This document shows, in pieces, positions 11,472 to 22,893 of a DNA stretch of 64,000 nucleotides. Under the pieces are notes generated by a model, which had not been told where the DNA came from, ran no database searches, and was given only the letters and a program-made list of their open reading frames with translations. The position numbers and the translations under genes are program-made. Within the stretch, counting starts at the first letter, position 1; each line of letters opens with the position of its first letter. Source of the DNA: Elusimicrobiota bacterium (GTDB lineage: Bacteria; Elusimicrobiota; Elusimicrobia; UBA1565; UBA9628); the NCBI GenBank assembly GCA_028868375.1, contig JAGWUP010000004.1, forward strand, positions 124,001-188,000, in the 5' to 3' direction.

Positions 11472-11929
11472 TTCGCCTCCTCCGCCAATTTGATGAAGGC
11501 TCTAAGAATATCCATGGAGGTCACTATGCCCGCCAGCTTCCCCTTGTCGGTGATGACGATGCGGTGCACGTGCTTTTCCGTCATGCAGCGCGCCAATTCC
11601 GAAACCGGTGTTTTCGCCTCCGCCGACAGCACGGCCGGCGTCATCACCTCGCGCACGCGGGTGTAGCTCGGGGTCTCGACGCGGAAGCCTTGGCGTCCCA
11701 GCCGGCGATCGAGTTCCTGGTGGTAGGCCGCCGGCTCCGCCTTGCCGTTGGCCTCGCGATCGCGTCGGACCAGATCGGTCTGCGAGATGACCCCGACCAA
11801 GCGCTTTCGTTCGTCCACGACCGGGACTCCAGTGATGCGGTGGTCCAGCAGCAGCCGCTCCAGTTCCTCCACCGTCTGGTTCTCGTAGACGGTGACGACC
11901 TCTTTGCGCATGATGTCCGCGGCGATCAT
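11468..11929 (-). CDS. Paired CBS-domain protein
   Basis: 153 residues made only of two CBS domains: about 1-60 (IMRKEVVTVYENQTVEELERLL, TGVPVVDERKRLVGVISQTDL) and 85-150 (VMTPAVLSAEAKTPVSELARCM, HRIVITDKGKLAGIVTSMDIL). Such stand-alone Bateman modules sense adenine nucleotides and related ligands. The ATG follows AAGGAGGA, a strong ribosome-binding site. It is first in a unit with the Ig-like protein and lies divergent from the CoA-transferase gene. Confidence 0.92.
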   Translation of the reverse strand: MIAADIMRKEVVTVYENQTVEELERLLLDHRITGVPVVDERKRLVGVISQTDLVRRDREANGKAEPAAYHQELDRRLGRQGFRVETPSYTRVREVMTPAVLSAEAKTPVSELARCMTEKHVHRIVITDKGKLAGIVTSMDILRAFIKLAEEAK

Positions 11930-12005
11930 GGTCCTCCTTGCCTACACCTGAAGCGTCGCAACGAGGCGGCCAAGGGGCCTTTTCGTTGCTTCTAGAAAAG
12001 CCGGT

Positions 12006-13940
12006 ATGAGGACGATGTCCGCCGATGCGGCATTGGCGCAGGTGCGCAGCGGTCAGCACGTGGTGATCGGTTCCGGGGCGGCCGAGCCGCAGCTCTTGGT
12101 CGATGCCCTGGCCGCGCGCGCGCCGCAACTCAACGACGTAGAGGTGTTGCATCTGCTGACCCTGGGCCCCGCGCCTTACGCCGACTCCCGTTTCGCCGGA
12201 CGGCTCCGGCACAACGCCCTCTTTATCGGACCGAACGTGCGCAGCGCCGTGGGCAGCGGTTTGGCCGACTATACCCCGTGCTACCTCTCGGAGATTCCCT
12301 CGATGTTCCGGTCTGGACGGATGCCCGTGGACGTGGCCTTGATCCAGGTCTCCCCTCCGGAGAGGGGGCGCTGCTCGTTAGGCGTCTCGGTTGACATCCT
12401 GCTGGCCGCGGCGGAGCGGGCCTCCTACGTGGTCGCGCAGGTCAACCGGCGCATGCCCGCCACCGCGGGGCGCTCCTCGCTGAGCGTCGGGAAGATCGAC
12501 GCCTTCGTGGAGGGCACGGTGCCTCTCTTCGAGTTGCCGCGGCCGGACGCGACTGCGGAGGCGGCCTGGATTGGCCGCTACGTGGCCCGTCTGGTCGAGG
12601 ATGGCTCGACCATCCAGCTTGGCATCGGGGCGGTCCCGGACGCGGTGCTATCGGCCTTGGCGGGCAAGCGCGATCTCGGCGTGCATTCCGAGATGGTGTC
12701 TGACGGCGTGCTGCCGCTGATTTCGGGCGGCGCGATCACCGGGCGGCGCAAGACGCTCCATCGCGGCAAGGTCGTCGTGGCCTTCTGTTTGGGAAGCCGG
12801 CGGCTCTATGAGGCCGTGGGGCCGGGCAGCCCCTTCGAGTTCTATCCCGTCGACTACGTCAACGATCCCTTCGTCATCGCCCGCAACGACCGCATGGTCT
12901 CGATCAACTCCGCCCTCCAGGTCGACCTCACCGGGCAGGTCGCCTCCGATTCCATCGGCAGCCGCTTCTACAGCGGTGTCGGCGGCCAGGTTGATTTCAT
13001 ACGGGGTGCTGCGCGCTCCAAGGGAGGCCGCTCCATCATCGCCCTGCCCTCGACGGCCAAGGGTGGATCCGTCTCGCGCATTACCTGCCGGCTTGCCGCC
13101 GGCACCGGGATCGTCACTACGCGCGCCGACGTCGACTTCGTCGTCACCGAGTACGGCATCGCCAGCCTCAAGGGCAAGACGATTCGGGAGCGCGCCGTCG
13201 CCTTAATCCAGATCGCCCATCCCTCCTTTCGCGTCGAACTGGCCGCGCAGGCCAAGGAGGCCGGCTATCTGGACGCCGGGCAGCTGATCCCGCCCGCTTC
13301 CGGGCCCTACCCGGTCGAGTTGGAGACGCGCGCGCGTTTCCGCGGCGCCGAGGTCTTCTTCAGGCCGATCAAGCCCACCGATGAGCGCAAGCTCAAGGAT
13401 CTCTTCTATTCCCAGTCGCCGGAGACGACGGCGGCGCGCTTCGGCATCCCGCTCGAGCGGTTAAGCCAAAGGCAATTTCAAGAGCTGGTCTGCGTCGACT
13501 TCCGCAGCTCGATGGCCATCGCCGGCTTCGTGCGCTCAAACGGCCGCGAGCGGATGATCGCCGTCGGCCGTTACTGCGCGGCCGCGGGAGATTCCACGGC
13601 GGAGCTGGCCGTGACGGTCCATGACGATTTCCAGGGGCGCGGCATCGGAAGCTTTCTAGTGGATTACCTGGCCGGTATCGCCGCGCGGCGAGGCGTTTCG
13701 GCTCTGCGCGCCGTCATCAGGCCGCTCAACGCTCCAATGCGCGCGGCTTTCGTCGGCCGCTTCGAGCGCGTCAGCGAGCGCCCCCTTGGAGGGGACGGCT
13801 TGTCCTTGACCGGGCGGTTGAGCTTCTGGAAGGGCCGGCGCCGCAACGCCGCCCCGCTTGCGCTCAGCAGCCGGCCTTGCGCAGCAGCTTCCGCAGGGCG
13901 CTCGAGACCAGCAGGACCGCGCAGGCCAGGCAGACGATGA
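12006..13940 (+). CDS. Acetyl-CoA hydrolase/CoA-transferase fused to a GNAT domain
   Basis: 644 residues. Residues 1-430 are a 4-hydroxybutyrate/acetate CoA-transferase-type domain. The likely catalytic Glu is E229 in DLGVHSEMVSDG, with YGIASLKGKTIRERA later. Residues about 445-610 are a GNAT acyltransferase domain with the acetyl-CoA motif VHDDFQGRGIGSFLV. Similar CoA-transferase/GNAT fusions are known, so an acyl-CoA/organic-acid exchange role coupled to acylation is plausible, but the substrate is not determined. The last 25 residues (Ser/Ala/Arg/Pro-rich) lie over the convergent permease gene with a 77-base overlap and look like read-through into an antisense gene. Confidence 0.85.
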   Translation: MRTMSADAALAQVRSGQHVVIGSGAAEPQLLVDALAARAPQLNDVEVLHLLTLGPAPYADSRFAGRLRHNALFIGPNVRSAVGSGLADYTPCYLSEIPSMFRSGRMPVDVALIQVSPPERGRCSLGVSVDILLAAAERASYVVAQVNRRMPATAGRSSLSVGKIDAFVEGTVPLFELPRPDATAEAAWIGRYVARLVEDGSTIQLGIGAVPDAVLSALAGKRDLGVHSEMVSDGVLPLISGGAITGRRKTLHRGKVVVAFCLGSRRLYEAVGPGSPFEFYPVDYVNDPFVIARNDRMVSINSALQVDLTGQVASDSIGSRFYSGVGGQVDFIRGAARSKGGRSIIALPSTAKGGSVSRITCRLAAGTGIVTTRADVDFVVTEYGIASLKGKTIRERAVALIQIAHPSFRVELAAQAKEAGYLDAGQLIPPASGPYPVELETRARFRGAEVFFRPIKPTDERKLKDLFYSQSPETTAARFGIPLERLSQRQFQELVCVDFRSSMAIAGFVRSNGRERMIAVGRYCAAAGDSTAELAVTVHDDFQGRGIGSFLVDYLAGIAARRGVSALRAVIRPLNAPMRAAFVGRFERVSERPLGGDGLSLTGRLSFWKGRRRNAAPLALSSRPCAAASAGRSRPAGPRRPGRR

Positions 13941-14733
13941 CGGGCCCCAGGGGCAGGTCTCGCGTGAAGGAGAGATAGAAGCCGCCCAGGGCGCAGAAGC
14001 CGCCGACCAGCGAGGCCAGCAGGCAAAAGGAGAGCATCCCCCGCGCCCAGGGCAGGGCGGCCATAGGCGGGATGACGAGGAAGCCGAAGATGACCAGCGG
14101 CCCCGCGGTCATGACGCCCAAGGAGACCGTGATCCCGACGATCAGGAACAAAAGCCCGTCCCAGACGAGGACGTTGCGCCCCAAGGTCACGGCCATGTCC
14201 CGGTCGTAGGAGACCAGCGTGAACTCTCGCTGGAAGACGAACATCGCCGCCGTGACCAGGCCGAAGACCTCGAGCATGGCGCGGAAGTCGTGGCCGGAGA
14301 TGGTGACGATCTCGCCCTTGAGCAGGCCCAGCATCTCCGCCTCGCCGCCGGGATTCCAGACCAGGAACAGGATGGCCAGCGCGCCGGCCAGGGCGTAGAG
14401 GCTGCCCACGCGGCCCTCCGGCACCCCGCCGCGCTGCTCCGTGTAGGCCAGAAAGACGATGGCCGCCACGGTGAAGACGACGGAGCCGAGGATGGCCAAG
14501 TGCTTCTGTCCGGACTCCCCGCCGGCCAGAAGGGTGAAGCCGAGCCCCTGGAGCATGAAGGCGCAGGAGATGCCGGCCGCCGAGACCTCCGGCAGGGCCA
14601 CGCCCCAGAAGACGAGCCGGCGCAGCAGGAAGTAGGAGCCGACCAGCGGCACGACGAAGCCCACGACCATGCTGCCGTAGACGGCGTGGCAGAGCAGGAA
14701 GGAGGGCCTGAGCATGTCGAGCAGGGTCGTCAT
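13864..14733 (-). CDS. Metal ABC transporter permease (ZnuB/MntB family)
   Basis: A 289-residue integral membrane protein with about eight hydrophobic segments. It begins MTTLLDMLRPSFLLCHAVYG and has the family traits GSYFLLRRLVFWGVALPEVSAAGI near the N-terminus and VMTAGPLVIFGFLVIPPMAA near the C-terminus. It forms the channel for zinc or manganese import with the ATPase and binding protein encoded just upstream. Its ATG overlaps the ATPase stop (ATGA). The 3' end overlaps the convergent CoA-transferase gene. Confidence 0.92.
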   Translation of the reverse strand: MTTLLDMLRPSFLLCHAVYGSMVVGFVVPLVGSYFLLRRLVFWGVALPEVSAAGISCAFMLQGLGFTLLAGGESGQKHLAILGSVVFTVAAIVFLAYTEQRGGVPEGRVGSLYALAGALAILFLVWNPGGEAEMLGLLKGEIVTISGHDFRAMLEVFGLVTAAMFVFQREFTLVSYDRDMAVTLGRNVLVWDGLLFLIVGITVSLGVMTAGPLVIFGFLVIPPMAALPWARGMLSFCLLASLVGGFCALGGFYLSFTRDLPLGPVIVCLACAVLLVSSALRKLLRKAGC

Positions 14734-15446
14734 AGCTCCGCCTCGAAGATGCGCATGATATGGCTGGCCGAGAGCATCTTGTCCGTCGGCCCGACCTCGA
14801 CCTTGCCCTCGTCGACCCAGGCGACGTGGGTGAAGAGGGATTTCTCGTGCTGCACGCGATGGCTGACCATGAGGATCGTGAGCTCCTGGCGCCGCTTGAA
14901 GTCCTCGAAGAGCTTGAGCAGCGCCCCTTGGGTCGTGACGTCGATGCCGGCCAGGGGCTCGTCTAGGACGAGCAGCTCCGGCTCGGCGGCCAGGGCCCGC
15001 GCGATGAGCACGCGCTGCCGCTGGCCGCCGGAGAGATCGCTGTAGCGCTTCGCCGACAGCTCCAAGGCCCCGCACTGCTTGAGGCAGCGCCGCACCAGCT
15101 CCTGAGGTCCTTGGCCGCGCAGTCGCCGCCAGAGATCGAGGCTCCGGTAGGAGCCCATCGCCGCCACCTCGTAGGCCGTCAGCGGGTAGATGGGGTCGAG
15201 CTTCTCCTTCTGCGGCACGTAGCCGTAGCGGGGCTTGCCGCCCGCCCCGCGCGCCCGAAAGCGTCCCTTGAGCGGCGGCAGCAGCCCCAGCATGGTCTTG
15301 AGCATCGTGCTCTTGCCGGAGCCGTTGTGCCCGAGTATGCCCAGAAAGGAGCCTTGGGCCACCTCGTAGCTCACGCCCGTCAGCACGGCCCGGCGGCCGT
15401 AGCCCAGGGAGGCGTCCTCGAAGCGCAGCAGGGGCTCGTTTTTCAC
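14730..15446 (-). CDS. Metal ABC transporter ATP-binding protein (ZnuC/MntA family)
   Basis: 238 residues. Walker A GHNGSGKST, Q-loop GYVPQKEKLDP, signature LSGGQRQRVLIARAL, Walker B LLVLDEPLAGID and the switch His in MVSHR are all present, so it should be active. The start is a GTG (15446-15444) whose bases overlap the TGA of the binding-protein gene; the longer open frame upstream is the wrong frame of that gene. It energises metal import at the inner membrane. Confidence 0.94.
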   Translation of the reverse strand: MKNEPLLRFEDASLGYGRRAVLTGVSYEVAQGSFLGILGHNGSGKSTMLKTMLGLLPPLKGRFRARGAGGKPRYGYVPQKEKLDPIYPLTAYEVAAMGSYRSLDLWRRLRGQGPQELVRRCLKQCGALELSAKRYSDLSGGQRQRVLIARALAAEPELLVLDEPLAGIDVTTQGALLKLFEDFKRRQELTILMVSHRVQHEKSLFTHVAWVDEGKVEVGPTDKMLSASHIMRIFEAEL

Positions 15447-16378
15447 GAGCGCGGGCTCATCCCGGCGGCCGCGAGGATGGCGTCGATGTTGTGCTGCACG
15501 AAGTCGATGTAGTGCGCCGTGCCGGGGAAGGCGTCGCCCATGACCCCGATGGTGGCGATGCGCGCTCCCGTTTGCCGGGCCAGGGCCCGGGCCTGGTCGG
15601 AGGAGTACTGCTGCTCGTGGACGATGAGCTTGACGTTCTGCGCCTTCATCTCCTCGATGAGCTTGACCCAATGGGCCGGCGTCGCCGGCACGCCGGGCTT
15701 GAACTCCACGGTGTCGATGAAGTCCAGCCCCGTGAAGTGGCCGAGATAGGCCACGTCCTCATGGAAGGAGACGGCCTTGACCCCCTTGAGCGGCGCCAGC
15801 TCCTTTTTCCATTGAGCGATCTTGGCCCGGAGCCTCGCGGCGAAGGCCTTCTCGTTTCTCTCGTAGTCGGCGGCGTGGGCCGGGTCGATGGCGGAAAGCC
15901 CCTCCGCGATGTTCTTGGCCACGACGAGGCCGTTCTCCGGGTCGACGTCGTAGTGCGGATTGCCCATGGGATGCAGCTCGCCCTGGCTGCGCGCGATGTC
16001 GGCCGGCTTCTGCCGGATGGGGACGCCCTTGGAGCAGTCGATGCAGCCCTGGCCCAGGCAGGTGCGGAAGGTGTCCGGGCGCATGTTGGGATTGGCGGCG
16101 GCCTCGAGCAGGCCGGGCAGGAAGGAGTGCTCGAGGGTCAGGCCGTTGAAGACGACGGCGTCGGCGGCGTGAAGCTTGGGCACGAAGCTGGGCTTCATGA
16201 CGACCTGATGCGGGTCCTCCGTGCCGCGGGCGATGCCGACGACCCGGACATGCGTTGCGCCGACGTCGCGGGCGATGTCGGCCAGGTCGGGAAAGGTCGC
16301 GACGACGCGCAGTTTCGCGGCGCGCGCGCCGCAGGGAAGCGAGGCTGCGAGAGCCAAGGCCAAGAGCGGTTTGTTCAT
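15443..16378 (-). CDS. Periplasmic zinc/manganese-binding protein (ZnuA family)
   Basis: 311 residues with a signal peptide (MNKPLLALALAASLPCGARA). Family metal ligands are visible as His in GTEDPHQVVMKPS, GNPHYDVDPENG and FHEDVAYLGHF plus an Asp near the C-terminus (IGVMGDAFPGT). The ATG follows GGAGG at nine bases. An insert near residue 115 (CLGQGCIDCSKG) adds three cysteines not usual for ZnuA, perhaps a disulfide or metal site. The ligand set cannot separate zinc from manganese. Operon order is small Cys/His protein, outer-membrane protein, this gene, ATPase, permease. Confidence 0.92.
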   Translation of the reverse strand: MNKPLLALALAASLPCGARAAKLRVVATFPDLADIARDVGATHVRVVGIARGTEDPHQVVMKPSFVPKLHAADAVVFNGLTLEHSFLPGLLEAAANPNMRPDTFRTCLGQGCIDCSKGVPIRQKPADIARSQGELHPMGNPHYDVDPENGLVVAKNIAEGLSAIDPAHAADYERNEKAFAARLRAKIAQWKKELAPLKGVKAVSFHEDVAYLGHFTGLDFIDTVEFKPGVPATPAHWVKLIEEMKAQNVKLIVHEQQYSSDQARALARQTGARIATIGVMGDAFPGTAHYIDFVQHNIDAILAAAGMSPRS

Positions 16379-16404
16379 CGATTCAATCCTCCGGATTCTA
16401 GATT

Positions 16405-17622
16405 TTACGCGCCCCACCGGCCGCGAAAGCCGTGGACATGGTAGCCCAGCACCGTCGTCCATTGCAGGGAGATCATGTGGCCGGCGCGCAGGCCGACCAA
16501 GTCGCTGCCGGCGAAGTCGGTGCCGGGCAGCCCGGCCAAGGCGCCGCCGAAGCTGTTGAGGATTCGGGAGTATTGCAGGCGCAGGCGGTTGAACTCCGAG
16601 AACTCCAGGGTCCAGTAGGCGGCGAAGGTCCTGCAGACGTCGCGCTTCTGGCCGGGCAGCTCGCTCAGATCGACGAAGGCCCCCAGGCGCGTCATGCGCC
16701 CCACCTTGGTCTCGACGTTGGAGTAGCCGGAGTAGCTCAACATGCGGCCCGTGGGCAGCGAGGTGAAGGGATCGAAGCCTCGCTCGTCGTTTTGCAGGAC
16801 CTCCGTCGACCAGACCAGGCCCTTGTACAGGCCGCCGGCGGAGGGCATGTAGCGCAGGGTGGCGTCGGCGCCGCCTAGGGTGCGCCAGGAATCATTCAGG
16901 GCGCAGGCTCCGGACGGGCAGAAGACGCTCTTGGGCGTCCAGGCCAGGCTGGCTCCCAGGTCGAGCCCGACATTGTCGGTCAGGTCCGTGTAGAGATGGG
17001 CGCGGACCAGATGCGTCCAGCGGTCGAAGCCCTGGTAGTCGGTGTGGGCGACCCGGTTATTGTCGGCGCCGAGCTTGCTGAAGGTCCCGGCGCTCAAGCG
17101 CAGGAAGAAGGGCGTGGGCGCCAGCCAGCTGACGAGGACGCCGTCTGCCTGCCCCTCGCCTCCGACGTAGGTCAACAGGGAGTTGGGGCGGTCGACCATC
17201 GACAGCTCATGATCGTGCCATTGGGAGAGGCGGCCGAAGGGGGCGAAGAAGCGTCCCCCGGTGACCTGCAGGCCCCAGGGCAGGGCGGCCGTCTGCATGG
17301 CGGCTTCCTCGACGTCGATGCCGTCCTCGTGGCCGTTGATGACGGCCCAGCCGCTGACGAAGGGATCGACGGGTGCGGCCAGGTTGAGCTCGGCGCCGCG
17401 CAGGTCGAAGTTGGCATGGTCGTTGGAGTCCCTCAGGACGGTATCGATGGCCATGCCGATGGACGGATTGAATGAGTTGATGTGCACCGGGGCCGGCGCG
17501 GTCTCCAGCTTGCCGACGCGGGACTCCAGGTCCTGCAGACGGCTTTGGACGTCGGTTGGGGGCGTCTGGGCCCGGACGAGGGCCGGGGCGAGCCCCAAGA
17601 GCAGAACGAGCGATAAAATCAT
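16405..17622 (-). CDS. Outer-membrane beta-barrel protein linked to metal import
   Basis: 405 residues: signal peptide ending ALVRAQ, a short coiled-coil-like segment (DVQSRLQDLESRVGKLETA), then many alternating aromatic strands ending in ...GYHVHGFRGRWGA. Segments such as HEDGIDVEEAAMQ, GRFFAPFGRL and HDHELSMVDRP resemble porin-like proteins often found next to zinc importers. It probably lets metal or metal complexes cross the outer membrane. There is no TonB box or plug domain. AAGGAGG precedes the ATG at normal spacing. The 26-base gap to the binding-protein gene supports one operon. Confidence 0.75.
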   Translation of the reverse strand: MILSLVLLLGLAPALVRAQTPPTDVQSRLQDLESRVGKLETAPAPVHINSFNPSIGMAIDTVLRDSNDHANFDLRGAELNLAAPVDPFVSGWAVINGHEDGIDVEEAAMQTAALPWGLQVTGGRFFAPFGRLSQWHDHELSMVDRPNSLLTYVGGEGQADGVLVSWLAPTPFFLRLSAGTFSKLGADNNRVAHTDYQGFDRWTHLVRAHLYTDLTDNVGLDLGASLAWTPKSVFCPSGACALNDSWRTLGGADATLRYMPSAGGLYKGLVWSTEVLQNDERGFDPFTSLPTGRMLSYSGYSNVETKVGRMTRLGAFVDLSELPGQKRDVCRTFAAYWTLEFSEFNRLRLQYSRILNSFGGALAGLPGTDFAGSDLVGLRAGHMISLQWTTVLGYHVHGFRGRWGA

Positions 17623-17685
17623 GGCTGACCTCCTTATATACGGCGCTATGCGCGCTGCGGACGGTTGAGAGAAACGACTGGAGGA

Positions 17686-17949
17686 TCAGGCGGCGGGAGG
17701 ATCGCGCGCGCTGGCGGGAAGAACGGCGGAAGCGATGGGAGCGGCGTTGCAGGCGGGCTGAAGGGGCTGCCAGACGGCGGCGACGGCGCGCGCAGCGGGG
17801 GGAAGGGCCGGCACCTGCGGCACCGCTTGGCCCGCCAGCGCGCAGAAGGCGCAGGGCGTTTTCTGGGGCTTGACGTGGACGTGGTTGGACTCGGCGGCGA
17901 CGAGCAGAAGAAAGCAGGCGGAGGCCAACGCCAGCACCAAGCGTTTCAT
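17686..17949 (-). CDS. Small secreted Cys/His protein at head of the metal operon
   Basis: 87 residues: signal peptide (MKRLVLALASACFLLLVAAES), then NHVHVKPQKTPCAFCALAGQAV and an Ala/Pro-rich tail with one more Cys. HVHV plus CxxC could bind a metal, recalling short periplasmic proteins of the DUF2946 type. As the first gene of the importer operon it may be a metal chaperone or sensor in the envelope. The function is inferred from composition and context only. Confidence 0.6.
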   Translation of the reverse strand: MKRLVLALASACFLLLVAAESNHVHVKPQKTPCAFCALAGQAVPQVPALPPAARAVAAVWQPLQPACNAAPIASAVLPASARDPPAA

Positions 17950-17963
17950 CCTGCGCCAACCCT

Positions 17964-17969
17964 ATAATA
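17964..17969 (-). promoter_or_regulatory. Probable -10 element of the metal-import operon
   Basis: TATTAT (minus strand) lies in an AT-rich patch, GTAAATTATTATAGGG, 14 bases before the ATG of the small Cys/His gene. No convincing -35 hexamer was seen. The patch is where a Zur- or MntR-type operator would be expected, but no clear palindrome of those families is present. Confidence 0.4.
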
Positions 17970-17989
17970 ATTTACGTCGGCGGGCAAGG

Positions 17990-18062
17990 CGGCTACGCCG
18001 GCCGTCATGGCCTAACGCACTTCCCTATCCGGCCAGACGCAGGCCGGCTACGCCGGCCTAGT
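17990..18062 (-). repeat. Dispersed palindromic repeat R1, copy 2 (inverted)
   Basis: Read on the minus strand this starts at the TAG of the HExxH gene and repeats the sequence of 6458-6537: TAGGCCGGCGTAGCCGGCCT, then GCGTCTGGCCGGATA, GGGAAGTGCGTTAGGCC and a second GCCGGCGTAGCC. As in copy 1, the repeat begins at the TAG stop codon of the adjoining gene. Small gaps and a few substitutions separate the copies. Confidence 0.8.
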
Positions 18063-18861
18063 CGATTTTTCCCAGGCCTTCGCGGTAGCCGTCCTCGTAG
18101 ACGAAGCGGCGGATCGCGTCGGTCTGGCAGTCGGTTCCGCTTAAGGCGTTGAGCTGGCGCAGGTAGCGCTCGGCCTGCAGCGACACGCGGTCGGGACCGT
18201 GATCCTCCATCTGCAGCTCGATGCCGCGGGAGACGACTCCCACGAGCTCCCCGGAGGGATCGAAGAAGCGGAGCATACGGCACTGCAGGCGGAAGGCGGG
18301 GATCTCGCTTGCGATCACGCCGTGGCGGGGATTGAGGCAGTGGCCGATCTCGTGGAAGGCCACGAGGGCCGCCAGTTTTTCCGGGATGACGGCGCCGATC
18401 TTAAAGAGCAGGGGGTTGAGGCCCACGGTTCCGCCGCAGAACCCCTTTTCGTGGTAGACGCCTAAATCGTTGTCCGGCAGCAGCGGCTCGGAGCGCACGC
18501 GGCTCTCGCCTTGGAGGCGGCGCAGTGTGTGCAGGCTTTCGTAGAAGTCGGCGGGGGCGCCGCCGCTGCCGGCGAATTCCTTCTCGGCGGCGGCCAGCAG
18601 GGAGTCCAGCGTGGCGTCGCGGTAGGTGATCTCGACCTTGGGCGCGATATGGGCGCGGAAGCCCCGGCCCAACACGGAGCGGTTGAGCAAGCCGCCGAGG
18701 CGATCGCCTTCGGCGCGCACCAGTTTCGAAGAACCGCTGGCCAGGGAGCGGTCCGCGGCTTGCACGGCGGCAACGAGGCCGCTCGTCGTGGCGGTCGCGG
18801 CCGGGGCGGCGGCCGCGGGGCCGGATGCCAGGACCAATAAGAGAGCCGGCAGAAGCCTCAT
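18058..18861 (-). CDS. Secreted HExxH protein, possible zinc metalloprotease
   Basis: 267 residues with a signal peptide (MRLLPALLLVLASGPAAAAP). An HExxH zinc motif is present at H170-E171-H174 (VAFHEIGHCLNPRHG). A downstream Glu in ASEIPAF could be the third ligand, and four cysteines (C142, C175 and two later) may form disulfides. No named peptidase family was recognised. The 3' end abuts repeat R1. The start ATG is 11 bases after a TATAAT, without a ribosome-binding site, so the mRNA leader must be very short. Confidence 0.7.
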   Translation of the reverse strand: MRLLPALLLVLASGPAAAAPAATATTSGLVAAVQAADRSLASGSSKLVRAEGDRLGGLLNRSVLGRGFRAHIAPKVEITYRDATLDSLLAAAEKEFAGSGGAPADFYESLHTLRRLQGESRVRSEPLLPDNDLGVYHEKGFCGGTVGLNPLLFKIGAVIPEKLAALVAFHEIGHCLNPRHGVIASEIPAFRLQCRMLRFFDPSGELVGVVSRGIELQMEDHGPDRVSLQAERYLRQLNALSGTDCQTDAIRRFVYEDGYREGLGKID

Positions 18862-18872
18862 GAAAGCAGTGT

Positions 18873-18878
18873 ATTATA
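18873..18878 (-). promoter_or_regulatory. -10 element TATAAT of the HExxH gene
   Basis: A perfect TATAAT on the minus strand ends 11 bases before the ATG at 18861, giving an expected leader of about 4-6 bases. There is no good -35; a conserved upstream motif lies instead at 18906-18934. Confidence 0.55.
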
Positions 18879-18905
18879 GGAAGGAGACTCGGTAATGGGC
18901 ACAAT

Positions 18906-18934
18906 GGTCCCAGAGAATATAGGACTAAAGTCCC
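18906..18934 (-). promoter_or_regulatory. Shared upstream element, copy 1
   Basis: On the minus strand: GGGACTTTAGTCCTATATTC then TCTGGGACC. The blocks GTCCTATA and CTGGG[AC]C recur at 32918-32938 upstream of another secreted-protein gene. Measured from each start codon, the TATAGGAC block (plus strand) begins 57 and 58 bases away and the CCCAG block lies 48-52 bases away in both. GGACTAAAGTCC here is itself a near palindrome. Possible activator site. Confidence 0.4.
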
Positions 18935-18967
18935 ATGTTTGGAGGCGGCCTGAAACGCTAAGATGGC

Positions 18968-19645
18968 TTGGTGAGGGCCCTCCTTTCGGCGCTGGCGGCG
19001 CTGGCCTTGGCCGCCCCGGTCTTGGCGGTCGGTCCTAAACCCGATATCACCGATTGGCTGGCGGGGCCGTTCGCCCCGCACCTGATGGCCTGGGACATGG
19101 ACGAGCGGGGGTTGGAGCGCTATCCGTTCGATCCGCAAGACGATTACAATAACGGGCAGGTTTGGCAGGTCTGGCAGCGCGTCGGGCATCAGTTCACCGA
19201 GGGCGGTCGCGAGGCCAATCACGTCGCCGCCGGGCTGCGCTTGAGCGAGCGCTTCGGCGCCGATCTATCCTACTCGAAGTTCCGCGCCGGCGCCTTCTCC
19301 TCCGACCGCGCTCCGGATTGGCTGTCCTTGCATTCCACGGCCGATCTCAGCACGGGCAACGCTTCGACCCTGGAATATGGCATGGGCATGGCGACGTTGC
19401 AGGGGCAGCGCTCCTTGTGGGGCTTCTCGCTCGAACTGCGTTGGGAGCGGCGTTTGCGAAAGCCCTGGTCGCTGTTCTTGCGCTACTCCCCGGATTTGAT
19501 GAGCGACGGACGCCTCTACCACGAGCTTTCGGCCGGGCTCGGCCCCTCCTGGGGGCGCTTCGGCGTCGAGGCCGCCTACCGCGCCCTTCTTAATCCCCTG
19601 CGCGACAGCTATGGTCCGGAGCTGGCCCTGCGCCTCTGGTACTGA
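18968..19645 (+). CDS. Secreted beta-rich protein, probable outer-membrane protein
   Basis: About 225 residues. The signal peptide is VRALLSALAALALAAPVLAV, and the mature part has alternating aromatic segments (WQVWQRVGHQF, HVAAGLRLSERFGADLSYSKF, WGFSLELRWERRL, WSLFLRYSPDL) ending in ALRLWY. A terminal aromatic residue is typical of outer-membrane barrels. The start is a TTG at 18968 or the adjoining GTG at 18971; neither has a strong ribosome-binding site. Function unknown. It is divergent from the HExxH gene. Confidence 0.65.
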   Translation: MVRALLSALAALALAAPVLAVGPKPDITDWLAGPFAPHLMAWDMDERGLERYPFDPQDDYNNGQVWQVWQRVGHQFTEGGREANHVAAGLRLSERFGADLSYSKFRAGAFSSDRAPDWLSLHSTADLSTGNASTLEYGMGMATLQGQRSLWGFSLELRWERRLRKPWSLFLRYSPDLMSDGRLYHELSAGLGPSWGRFGVEAAYRALLNPLRDSYGPELALRLWY

Positions 19646-19647
19646 CC

Positions 19648-22885
<3,238 letters not shown>

Positions 22886-22893
<8 letters not shown>

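Noticed and set aside
17950-18000. Zur or MntR operator upstream of the metal importer operon
   Set aside because: AT-rich but no palindrome of the known lengths; not enough to call an operator.
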